64,000 nucleotides of DNA from NCBI RefSeq assembly GCF_009982895.1, contig NZ_WXZL01000003.1, positions 211,706-275,705 on the forward strand, read 5' to 3'. Position 1 is the first letter of the stretch. The number at the start of each line of letters is the position of its first letter. Shown piece after piece: positions 37,344 through 45,543 of the stretch. A program made the translations under genes and the position numbers. The stretch comes from Deinococcus alpinitundrae (lineage in GTDB: Bacteria > Deinococcota > Deinococci > Deinococcales > Deinococcaceae). The notes beneath the pieces are model-generated. The model was not told the DNA's origin, made no database searches, and worked only from the letters and a program-made list of their open reading frames with translations.

Positions 37344-39274
37344 TTGACCTCCGGCGCTACGGTCTCAACCTGGGTGGAGCTGAAGTAAGGAACCTGCTGA
37401 ACCACCTTCTCCTGGTAATTCTGGCGGGCCGCCTGCACGCCTGGCTGCCCTGAGACCTCGGCAATCGGCACGTCCCACCAGCTCTCGAAGCCCGGCACCC
37501 GCTCGCGCAGATTCACCGGCACGACGATCACGTGGACGCCGCCCTGCCCGGCGTGGTCCAGCGCTGCCCTCAGTTCAGTCAGACTGCCCGCCAGTACGCT
37601 CTGAGCGCCCAGCCCCTGCGCCTGCTTGACGAAGTCGAGCGCCACCACCTCGCCGTCGGTGCGCCCGGTGCGCGAATCGCGGCGGCGCAGCTCGTTGTTG
37701 AACGGCTCGGTGCCGCATTCCATTTGCAACCCGCGAATGCTCATGTAGGCGCGGTTGTCGACGAGCACGATGGTCAGGTTCAGGTTCTCCATCACCGCCG
37801 TCACGATCTCGCTGTTCATCATCAGGTACGAGCCGTCGCCGACCATCACGACCACCCGCCGCTCCGGCTCGGCCAGCGCCACGCCCAGGCCCGCCGGAAT
37901 CTCATAGCCCATGCAGGAAAAGCCGTACTCGACGTGGTACGCCTTGCTGTCGGTGGGCCGCCACAGCCGCAGCAAATCGCCCGGCAAGCTGCCCGCCGCG
38001 CAGATGACGGTGGTGTTTGCGCCGGTCGCCTCGTTCACGACGCCGATGACTGCGCCCTGAGACGGCGGCGAGCTGCCGGTGTCGGCTCGCTGCTGATCCA
38101 CCAGCGCATGCCATTCAGCGATCAGCGCTCGGTTTGTCGCTCTCTGTTCGTCTGAAAGTCCCCTCCAGCCTGCCAGTGCTTCGCTCAGGGCGGTGATGCC
38201 CTCGCGGGCGTCGGCGACGAGGCTCAGCGCGCCCAGCTTGGCGGCGTCCATCGCCACCACGTTCAGCCCGATGAATTTCACGTCCGGATGCTGAAAAGCC
38301 GTTTTGCTGGCGGTCACGAAATCGCCTAGCCGGGTGCCGATGGCCAGTACCACGTCGGCGTCGCGGGCCAGCCGGTTGGCGGCGCTTCCGCCGATGGAGC
38401 CGACGGGTCCAGCGTTCTGCGGATGGTCCCAGCTGAGCGCGCCCTTGCCTGCCTGCGACTCCACCACCGGGATGCCGTGGCGCTGTGCCAGCTCGGCCAG
38501 CGCCTGCTCCGCTGCCGAGTAGATGACGCCGCCGCCCGCCACGATCAGCGGGCGCTCAGCGGCCCGCAACAGGGCGGCGGCCTGCCGGATCAGCTCCGTT
38601 TCCGGCGGCGGGCGGCGGATGTGCCAGGTTCGCGGCTCGAAGAAACCCGCGGGCCAGTCGTAGGCTTCTGTCTGCACGTCTTCCGGCAAGCTGAGCACCA
38701 CCGCGCCCGTCTCGGCGGGGTCGGTCAGCACCCGCAGGGCTTCGGGCAAAGCCGAGAGCAACTGCTCAGGCCGCGAAATCCGGGTGTAGAACTTGCTGAC
38801 GGGCCGGAAGCAGTCGTTGACGCTGACGTCGTGCTGGCTGGGGTGTTCGAGCTGCTGCAAGACCGGGTCAGGGAGACGGTTGGCGAAATAATCACTGGGG
38901 AGCAGCAGCACCGGCAGGCGGTTGACCGTCGCCAGCGCCGCGCCGGTCAGCATGTTGGTGCTGCCGGGGCCGATGCTGGCGGTGCAGGCGTAGGTGGCGA
39001 GGCGGTTGTTGTGCCGGGCGAAGGCGGACGCCGTGTGCACCATCGACTGCTCGTTTTGCGGGTGGTAGGTGGGGAGGTCGAGTTCGCCGCCGTACTCCTC
39101 GAGCGCCTGCCCCAGCCCCGCCACATTGCCGTGTCCGAAGATGCCCCAGATGGCCGGAATCAAGCGTTGGCGCTGGCCACCGCGCTCGCTGTACTGCACC
39201 GCCAGCACCTTGATCAGCGCCTGCGCGACGGTCAGGCGCTGGGTGGGGCGGGAGTGGAGATGGCCCGCCGTCAT
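37340..39274 (-). CDS. iolD: Trihydroxycyclohexanedione hydrolase IolD
   Basis: This 644-residue thiamine-diphosphate enzyme opens the inositol ring dione to 5-deoxy-glucuronate. I start it at the ATG at 39274, which has AAGGAAG upstream. Typical motifs are AIWGIFGHGNVAGLGQALEE, the catalytic-glutamate region HPQNEQSMVHTASAFAR, IGPGSTNMLTGAALATVNRL and the ThDP-binding GDGSYLMMNSEIVTAVMENL. The C-terminus (VPIAEVSGQPGVQAARQNY) is complete. It is the first gene of iolDECGB. An iolA-type methylmalonate-semialdehyde dehydrogenase is not part of the operon. Confidence 0.95.
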   Translation of the reverse strand: MTAGHLHSRPTQRLTVAQALIKVLAVQYSERGGQRQRLIPAIWGIFGHGNVAGLGQALEEYGGELDLPTYHPQNEQSMVHTASAFARHNNRLATYACTASIGPGSTNMLTGAALATVNRLPVLLLPSDYFANRLPDPVLQQLEHPSQHDVSVNDCFRPVSKFYTRISRPEQLLSALPEALRVLTDPAETGAVVLSLPEDVQTEAYDWPAGFFEPRTWHIRRPPPETELIRQAAALLRAAERPLIVAGGGVIYSAAEQALAELAQRHGIPVVESQAGKGALSWDHPQNAGPVGSIGGSAANRLARDADVVLAIGTRLGDFVTASKTAFQHPDVKFIGLNVVAMDAAKLGALSLVADAREGITALSEALAGWRGLSDEQRATNRALIAEWHALVDQQRADTGSSPPSQGAVIGVVNEATGANTTVICAAGSLPGDLLRLWRPTDSKAYHVEYGFSCMGYEIPAGLGVALAEPERRVVVMVGDGSYLMMNSEIVTAVMENLNLTIVLVDNRAYMSIRGLQMECGTEPFNNELRRRDSRTGRTDGEVVALDFVKQAQGLGAQSVLAGSLTELRAALDHAGQGGVHVIVVPVNLRERVPGFESWWDVPIAEVSGQPGVQAARQNYQEKVVQQVPYFSSTQVETVAPEVK

Positions 39275-39364
39275 GCCGCTTCCTTTGCAAACAATTCGCT
39301 CAAAGTGTCCTCCCTGAATTTTGCCACCTGCACCGCCTCGCCGCTCACCAGCGCGCCGTGCGGA

Positions 39365-39397
39365 GTGGGAGAGCGGGCTTCGGCAGCCCGCTCCCAC
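39365..39397 (-). terminator. Stem-loop between the secreted-protein genes and iolD
   Basis: GTGGGAGCGGGC and its complement form a 12-base stem with a two-base bulge around a seven-base loop. It lies 60 bases past the stop of the upstream secreted-protein gene and 91 bases before iolD, where a terminator of the upstream unit would be expected. No T-run is present, so intrinsic termination is uncertain. Confidence 0.45.
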
Positions 39398-39457
39398 GTT
39401 GCAAAGGTGGTCATCCCGGCAGCATACCCTCTGGGCCTGCTCAGCGGGCCTGCGCCG

Positions 39458-40983
39458 TCAGTTCAGCTCCCTGGCCGAGATGCCCAGCCGCTGCATCAGG
39501 GTATTGCCCGGCGTGGCCACGAAGCCGGTGGGATCGAAGGTGGCGGTTTCCGGCAGGGGGCGCTCGCCCGGTGGTGGGCAGTCACCGTTCAGCACGCAGG
39601 TCGCGTACTCCAAGGCTCCCCGCTGGCGCAACTGGTGATCGACCAGCCAGCCCAGGCCCTCGCCCTGCAGCGCTCCCTGAATGCCGTCACGGTAATGGCC
39701 CAGGTCCGTGAAGTCGGCGATGGCCTGCTCGCTGGGGCGCGCCGTCGCCCGGCCATACAGTTCGCGGTATTCCTGCACGCGGTCGCACTGCTCTTTGGCC
39801 ACCTCGGCGCGCGCCCGCCAGGTGGCCAGGTCCGCTCCGAACTGAAAGACGGCGTGCATCAGCTGCGGGCCGCCGGGTGCCGAGGCGAACGGCTGGCCGA
39901 AGCGCACGGCGTCCGACGGCACGGTAAAGCCCCGGTCTTGCAGTTCCAGCGTCTCGCCGGGGTGCGGACCGCTCAGGCGCAGGGTGGCAAAACGCCACAC
40001 CGGCAGGCGCGCGCCGCCTTCCCCGATCAGCAGATCCTGGCCGGGTCGGTCATCGTAGGTCGTCTCGGCGCGGTAGCCGCCGCTCTCGAACAGGGTGATG
40101 CGGCCCCGCCCGTCACGCACCAGGCGGTAAGGAGCCACCCGGATCACGTCCAGCACTGTGCGTGCGTAGGTGCTGGGCAGAGCGCGGGCGTAAAATCCCT
40201 CGCCCGCCGCTGTCCACGCTCCTGACGGAATCGCCCGGCTGCCCGCGCCGGTCGGGGCCGCCCCCGGGAGCACCGCCAGGCGTTCCAGCGCGGCGAAATC
40301 CTGTTGTGGCCGGGCCAGCTGCGCCCGGAGCTGCCCGTAGAAGTTCAGGGCGTTTTGCACCGGGGCAGGCAAGCTGGCCGTGAGCGCCGGAAGCGACACG
40401 AACGACAGGGCGATGTCTTCGGGCGTCATCAGAGGCGCGACGCGAACCTGAAAATCCAGCGGATAATCGCTGAACCGTGTTCCCGCCTCGGTGCCCCAGA
40501 TCAGCGTCTGCACGTCGATCTGGGAAATTGCCGGAAACTGGGCCGAGCGCTGCAAGATGCCCCGGATGGTGGCGGCCCGGTCACCCCGTAGGGGAGCCAG
40601 CGGATAGCCTGCGCCGCTGCTCGGCCCGTAAGTTCCGGCATGCAGGCAGTAACTCTGGAGAGTAAAGCGGTAGAAACCGGGAGCCAGCGTGAAGCTGTGC
40701 TGGATTTGCGGGGACGTGTCGCCCTGCCAGGCGTCGAGCCAGTTCGCCACCGGAAAGGCGTCCGCGATGCCGGTGCTGACGGCGCTGCCCGGCGTGAAGG
40801 GCAGATCGGGCAGCGCCGTGTTCAGGGGGGGAGCGCGACCGGCAGTCGGGGCAGGGGCAAGCTGGGCAGGCCGGGCAGGTGGAATTGTGCCAGCTTAACT
40901 TGTGCCGTGTGGGACTGTGCCTGGGCGCGGTCCGCCAGGCCCAGGGTGACCAGCAGCAGCAGCGGCAAAAATCGCAGCTTCAT
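39458..40983 (-). CDS. Secreted protein of unknown function, frameshifted at a homopolymer
   Basis: A good start (ATG at 40983, GGGAG upstream) opens a signal peptide, MKLRFLPLLLLVTLGLADRA with cleavage near AQAQS, but the frame stops after 53 residues just past a run of seven Cs (plus-strand G-run 40825-40831). Shifting by one base restores a frame that continues through NTALPDLPFTPGS and the remaining 430 residues from 40750 to 39458. The full protein would be about 508 residues. I do not recognise the family; the main part contains a CVLNGDC pair and no obvious catalytic motif. It follows another secreted protein by 13 bases. Sequencing error, phase variation or true decay are all possible. 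Confidence 0.7.
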
Positions 40984-40996
40984 GGTGTCTCCCGCT

Positions 40997-41731
40997 CTAC
41001 TTGCGGCAGGTCAGATTGACCCGGAAGGTGGGGGTGGGGGTGCTGTAGGCCAGGCCCTCGTTTTTGGCCAGAACCGTCGAGAGCACAGACAGAATCAGTT
41101 TGGTCGGTCGGTTGGCCTTGAACGCGTCCCATTTGTCTAGCGGCGCATCGGTATAGAAATTGGCCGCGCCGCTGATGACCCCGCCGGGCGGGACCCGTTT
41201 GCCGAAGGTGTAGTAAAAGCCGTCGCCACTGAGGTTGCCCGCGTTCTGGCCGTCCTGGCGGATCAGGTACACGCCTTTGCCGAAAGCGTCGAAGGAGATG
41301 GTCGGCGAGATGTCTTTCTGGGTCCCGTTGCGAAATTCCAGGTTCACCGCCCAGCCGGGTGTGCCGCCGGTCTCGCTGCGCACCAGCGGTTCGGCGCTGA
41401 TCACCCTGAACCGCCACAAACCGTTGAAGAGTGTTTCGCCCAGGCAGCCCTCGGTGGCGCTGCGTTGGTTGGCTCCACCCGGAGCGGCGGTAGGAGTACC
41501 CTGGGCCTGGGCTGAAGTCAGGCTCAGGGTGCTGCCTGCGGCGCTCGATTTGATGCCCAGCGGGCCGAGGACCGAGAGCGACACGAACGTCTCGCCCTTC
41601 ACGACGACGGCTTTGGCCGTCACCACCTGGCCGTTGACGACCACGCTGAGTGTCCGCTGAACCGACTGGGCGGCGGCGAGGCTGACCAAACACAGGCCAG
41701 CGGTGAGGGCAAAGCGGCGGGTCTTGTTCAT
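40997..41731 (-). CDS. Secreted protein with a copper-amine-oxidase-like N-terminal (stalk) motif
   Basis: This 244-residue protein has a signal peptide (MNKTRRFALTAGLCLVSLAA, cleavage near AQS) and then a segment TLSVVVNGQVVTAKAVVVKG with ETFVSLSVLGPLGI, which resembles the small copper_amine_oxidase_N1 stalk domain often attached to secreted proteins. The rest (SETGGTPGWAVNLEFRNGTQ, FYYTFGKRVPPGGVI) looks like a beta-rich domain and ends in a Cys-containing tail. The ATG has AAGGAGA upstream. It is the first gene of a two-gene unit with the frameshifted secreted protein. No enzymatic function can be assigned. Confidence 0.7.
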   Translation of the reverse strand: MNKTRRFALTAGLCLVSLAAAQSVQRTLSVVVNGQVVTAKAVVVKGETFVSLSVLGPLGIKSSAAGSTLSLTSAQAQGTPTAAPGGANQRSATEGCLGETLFNGLWRFRVISAEPLVRSETGGTPGWAVNLEFRNGTQKDISPTISFDAFGKGVYLIRQDGQNAGNLSGDGFYYTFGKRVPPGGVISGAANFYTDAPLDKWDAFKANRPTKLILSVLSTVLAKNEGLAYSTPTPTFRVNLTCRK

Positions 41732-41787
41732 GGCACTTCTCCTTATGAAAATGGGGGTGCTGGAAAGGGGAGGGGACGGCGCAGAGG

Positions 41788-43029
41788 TCAGCGCTTCAGA
41801 ACGCCGATCTTGCCACCGTCTTCGGTAAACCGTAAATTGCCGTCCGGGCCGCTGATGATGAACCCTGAAAGGGTATCGGTGGCGGGGAGATCGAATTCAG
41901 TCACGTCGCCTGCCAGCGTGACGCGCCCGAGCTTGTTGCTGCCAAGTTCGGTAAACCACAGCTGGCCGTCTATGCCGCTGGTGATGCCTTGCGGGTTGCT
42001 GCGGGCAGTGGGAATAGAGAATTCGGCGATGCTGCCCGCCGGGGTGATGCGGCCAATCTTGTTACCGGCAGCCTCGGTAAACCACAAATTGCCGTCCGGT
42101 CCGTTGACGATGAAGCTGGGGCCGCTGTTGGCGGCGGGGGTGGGAAATTCGGTGATGCTGCCGGTTTTCGTGATGCGCCCGATCTTGCTGGTCCCATACT
42201 CGGTGAACCATAAATTGCCGTCCGGGCCGCTGACGATCGAAGACGGCCTGCCTTTCGCGGCCAATGAAAACCCGGTGACGCGGCCTGCCGGGGTGATGCG
42301 GCCAATCTTGTTGGAAGCGTGTTCGGTGAACCAGACGTTGCCGTCCTGGCCGCTGGTGATCAAGTACGGGTCGGCGTCGGCGGTCGGAAGATCAAATTCA
42401 CTCAGGTCGCCTGCCGGGCTGATGCGCCCGATCTTGTGGGCGGCAGCTTCGGTAAACCACAAATTGCCGTCCGGGCCGCTGGTGATGCCGAATGGTCCGC
42501 TCGGAAGGGGGAGAGCAAATTCGGTGACGCGGCCTGCCGGAGTGATGCGGCCGATCATGTCACCGCTGGAGCCGCTCCGTTCGGTAAACCACAGGTTGCC
42601 GTCCGGGCCGTTGGTGACGCCGCCGAGGTCCTTGTCGGCGCCGGGCAAGGCGTCGTGCCCGAAAGTCAGAAAATGGAAGGTGTCGTTGATGGTGGTCGAA
42701 CTGCTGCCCGCTGCGCCCGTCACGGTGATATCCACCGGGCCGGTGCTGCTCGCCGGGCTGATGGCGGTGAGGGTAGTGGAACTGATGACCGTGACGCTTC
42801 CCGAGAGCGCCGCACCGAACCTGACGCTCATGCCGGGCTCGAAGTTGGATCCGGTGACCGTGACAGCTGTTCCGCCGGACACCAGGCCCAGGTCTGGGCT
42901 GACGGACGTAACGGTCGGTGCGCTGGCTGCGGGAGCCGGGGGCGGGCTCGAACAGGCGATGAGCAACACACCCAGCAGTAGCGGAAACGACGAGAACCGT
43001 GGAGCAGGATTCGGACGCTCAGGTGTCAT
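41788..43029 (-). CDS. Lipoprotein with IPT/TIG domain and seven-bladed Vgb-like propeller
   Basis: From the ATG at 43029 this is a 413-residue lipoprotein: the signal peptide ends in a lipobox (LLIAC, then SSPPPAP). Residues about 38-120 form an IPT/TIG immunoglobulin-like domain (TVTSVSPDLGLVSGGTAVTV). From about residue 130 come seven repeats of roughly 40 residues with the core GPDGNLWFTE and KIGRITPAG, as in streptogramin-lyase (Vgb) propellers. The last repeat has Arg in place of the Trp. The antibiotic lyase itself is a cytoplasmic enzyme, so a binding or surface-scaffold role is more likely here. The open frame extends upstream of 43029 without homology; GGAG precedes this ATG. Confidence 0.85.
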   Translation of the reverse strand: MTPERPNPAPRFSSFPLLLGVLLIACSSPPPAPAASAPTVTSVSPDLGLVSGGTAVTVTGSNFEPGMSVRFGAALSGSVTVISSTTLTAISPASSTGPVDITVTGAAGSSSTTINDTFHFLTFGHDALPGADKDLGGVTNGPDGNLWFTERSGSSGDMIGRITPAGRVTEFALPLPSGPFGITSGPDGNLWFTEAAAHKIGRISPAGDLSEFDLPTADADPYLITSGQDGNVWFTEHASNKIGRITPAGRVTGFSLAAKGRPSSIVSGPDGNLWFTEYGTSKIGRITKTGSITEFPTPAANSGPSFIVNGPDGNLWFTEAAGNKIGRITPAGSIAEFSIPTARSNPQGITSGIDGQLWFTELGSNKLGRVTLAGDVTEFDLPATDTLSGFIISGPDGNLRFTEDGGKIGVLKR

Positions 43030-43346
43030 GGTACGCTCCGGAGCGCTGCGGCTGGCTCCACTGAATATCTGTTCACTGGGCCATTTGCCGCTGGCCCGCT
43101 TGAATCTCCCTGCTTTCATGCTGACCCCCTGGGCACGCTGGCCCGCTGCGAGTGATGCACGCTTCTTGACCTTGCCGAACAAGCTCCGTTGGAGCTGCGG
43201 GTCTCGCTTTCCCCGCTTAAGACCGTACGCAGCGCGCCGTGACGTGAGCGTCGCAAGCGGAGAGGGTGGTGGGGCAGCCACTACCAGGTGGGTTGTCACG
43301 CTCAAATCATGCTGGCCCCACTAAGCTGCCGGGCGAAGGAGAACGC

Positions 43347-43538
43347 ATGACCTCACAGCCCGGCAACCTGCCCGAGCGCCGAACGGTGGCGGTTCAGCTG
43401 CAGATTTCGCCTGCTGGCCCCGGCACGTCGTGGCAGGTGCAGGTGACGACCGAGCGCGGTCTGGCCCGCACCTTCGAGAGCCCCGAAGCTTTGATCACCT
43501 TTTTGCTTACTGTTCAGTTCAGTGACGGACTGCGCTGA
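43347..43538 (+). CDS. Small hypothetical protein, 63 residues
   Basis: A 63-residue frame starts at an ATG (43347) with a strong GAAGGAG ribosome binding site. The product has a beta-strand-like middle (TVAVQLQISPAGPGTSWQVQ) and a helical end (SPEALITFLLTVQFSDGLR). No motif, signal peptide or membrane segment is visible. It is followed 20 bases later by a secreted protein gene with which it is probably co-transcribed. I do not recognise a family. Confidence 0.6.
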   Translation: MTSQPGNLPERRTVAVQLQISPAGPGTSWQVQVTTERGLARTFESPEALITFLLTVQFSDGLR

Positions 43539-43558
43539 TTTTCCAGGGAGGAACGTTC

Positions 43559-44125
43559 ATGAATCGTTATGCGCTCGTTTCCACTGCTTTCCTGCGCCGT
43601 ACCCGCTGGCCCGCCGCGCTGCTGGGGGCCTGTCTGGGCGGCGCGGCGCTGGCCGCCTACGATTCCGAAGCGGCTATCAGAACCGTCACGCTGCAGGCGA
43701 CGACGCTGGGGGCGCAGACCAAACCCCTGGCGTCTTCCCGGCTGGCCGCGCTGCTGCCTGCCCGCTGCGCGGGAGCCGCCGCCACCGCGCCCCGCCAGGC
43801 TGCCGCCCACGCCGAGGCCCACTACGGCAGCTTGCAGCTGAGTCTCGACGACTTCGGGGCCAATGCCATGAACACAGTCATGGGCGCGGCGCAGTTTCTG
43901 GGCTTGTCCGCTGCCGATCGGCAGAGCGAACTGGTTCAATCGATCAGCGGCGCGGTGGGTTACACGACCTACGATCCGCAGCGCCGCCTGGCCCAGACGC
44001 GGGTGTGGCTGGATGGCCGTTTCGTCGTGCAGATCATTCAGACTTCGGCGACCTCGCACGCCGCCGTGGACGCCTGCTTGAAGTTGATCCGGCTGTCGGC
44101 CCTGCCAGTGCGCCGAGTGCCGTGA
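43559..44125 (+). CDS. Secreted hypothetical protein with one copy of a repeated domain
   Basis: This 188-residue protein has a signal peptide (positively charged FLRRTRWPAALLGACLGGAA, cleavage near ALAAY). The mature part contains LAALLPARCAGAA, an AEAHYGSLQLSLDDFG segment, and RVWLDGRFVVQIIQ followed by a helix. The same order of elements (LLP, AHY plus beta strand, DGR/F strand, final helix) occurs in the next gene, so the two are probably diverged members of one family. The ATG has GGAGG upstream. Function unknown; export to the periplasm or cell surface is inferred. Confidence 0.65.
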   Translation: MNRYALVSTAFLRRTRWPAALLGACLGGAALAAYDSEAAIRTVTLQATTLGAQTKPLASSRLAALLPARCAGAAATAPRQAAAHAEAHYGSLQLSLDDFGANAMNTVMGAAQFLGLSAADRQSELVQSISGAVGYTTYDPQRRLAQTRVWLDGRFVVQIIQTSATSHAAVDACLKLIRLSALPVRRVP

Positions 44126-44234
44126 GCAGCGCGGGTTGTGCTGGGAGAATGACTGTATTGCTGAAGGTCTACCGCCTGGGACAGCAAGCTGCAAAACCGA
44201 CCCGCCGCACCTGGCCTGATTGGAGACTGGACCG

Positions 44235-45467
44235 ATGATCCGAGACACCGCCCACGACACCGCTGCCGCCTGCCAACCCGGCCTGCTTGCCTTTCACTTC
44301 TGCAAGTCAGCGCCGGCGCGATTTCGCTCGCTGACGCTGACCTGCGCCCTGAGCGGCCTGCTGGTGTGGTCGGCGCAGGCGGCTTCCAGCGTCCCCTTCG
44401 ATCTGACCGCGTTGCAAAGTGCGGTTCGGGCCAGCGTGCTGCCGCCCAGCCGACCGCCTACCCGCTTCACGGTGTTTGAATTGGCCGCCTTCTTGCCGCA
44501 CGAATTCGCGGGGAACGCTTTGCAAGAAACGTTCAGTACGCCCATGGATGAGGAGGTGGCCGTCGCCCACTACAAATCCAAAAATGGCGGGAGCGCGGAC
44601 ATCCGGCTGCTGGACTTCTTTCGGAAGGGCAAGTCGGCGCTGGAAGGCGTGCTGGAGGAAACGCGCGGACTGTCGGCCAGCATCGGGATGGCCGACAAGC
44701 AGGGGCCGCTGAGCGTGCGGCTCACGTCGTACGGTCCCGGCCTGGTGGTGGTCGAGCAGACCCAGCGTCAGGCGTCGGGGCCTGCTGAAACGAGCGTCGT
44801 CAACGTCTTCGTGGCGGGCCGCTACGAATTTGAAGTCAGTGTCTTCGAGCGGGGGGCGGGGGGTCATTCGCTCGGCTGGGCGCGCGACGCCGCAAAGCAC
44901 GCGGCCCTCGACATCCTCGCCCACGCTCCGGGTCCTGAAGGTCCTCCCGGCGACTCGCTCGACGTCAGCATCGAGCGGACCCTGAAGATCTTGCGCACTC
45001 AGGTTCCCCGGCGTCCGTCCGCTTTCCTGAGCGCCGGGAAACTCAAAGCGCTCCTGCCGTCCAAAGTCGGCACGGCCACCTGCACCCTCGTCCACGCTCC
45101 CGAAATGCTGGCCGCCGGGCAGGCGAGTGTGAATTGCCTCACCGCAGATGGCCGCCAAATCGGCGGTATCTATATAGAAGACGCAGCCCGGCGCTCGGGT
45201 CCGTGGCCTTCGAGCCTGCTCGAACCGGATGACGGGCCGCCCTCTTTTCTGCCTGACGGTGGAGAACTCTACATCCCGCACGGATCGGGCGTGATCCAAC
45301 CGGCGCGGCATGTGGTGGGGTTGACCTGGGGGTTCGTTGCCGGAGGGCAGCTGGTCGAACGGGCGCTGTTCAGCGTGGAGGGACGGGTGGTTTATGATCT
45401 GTTCGCGTACAACGCCGCCGACCTTCAGCGTCTGATGGCTGCCGTCCTGGCGCTGCCCCGACCCTGA
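44235..45467 (+). CDS. Secreted hypothetical protein with two repeated domains
   Basis: From the ATG at 44235 (GGAG nine bases upstream) this is a 410-residue exported protein whose signal peptide is unusually far in, with the hydrophobic core LTLTCALSGLLVWSAQA around residues 28-45. Two units of the same domain follow: one with FELAAFLPHEFAG, AVAHYKSKNGGSADIRLLD and FVAGRYEFEVSVF, the other with LKALLPSKVG and ALFSVEGRVVYDLFAYNAAD. The preceding gene carries a single such unit. Two cysteines flank a loop in the second unit (TCTL, NCLT). No family name is recognised. Confidence 0.65.
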   Translation: MIRDTAHDTAAACQPGLLAFHFCKSAPARFRSLTLTCALSGLLVWSAQAASSVPFDLTALQSAVRASVLPPSRPPTRFTVFELAAFLPHEFAGNALQETFSTPMDEEVAVAHYKSKNGGSADIRLLDFFRKGKSALEGVLEETRGLSASIGMADKQGPLSVRLTSYGPGLVVVEQTQRQASGPAETSVVNVFVAGRYEFEVSVFERGAGGHSLGWARDAAKHAALDILAHAPGPEGPPGDSLDVSIERTLKILRTQVPRRPSAFLSAGKLKALLPSKVGTATCTLVHAPEMLAAGQASVNCLTADGRQIGGIYIEDAARRSGPWPSSLLEPDDGPPSFLPDGGELYIPHGSGVIQPARHVVGLTWGFVAGGQLVERALFSVEGRVVYDLFAYNAADLQRLMAAVLALPRP

Positions 45468-45543
45468 AACGGTACCGGCGCTGCCCGGAGTGGTGCGGAC
45501 CGCCGTGCTTTCTTATAGACCGCGAACTTGGTGGTCGTCCGGG

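Noticed and set aside
41788..43029. Regularly spaced repeats suggesting a CRISPR array
   Set aside because: The repeats are in frame, about 120-130 bases long, and encode propeller blades; there are no short repeats with unique spacers.
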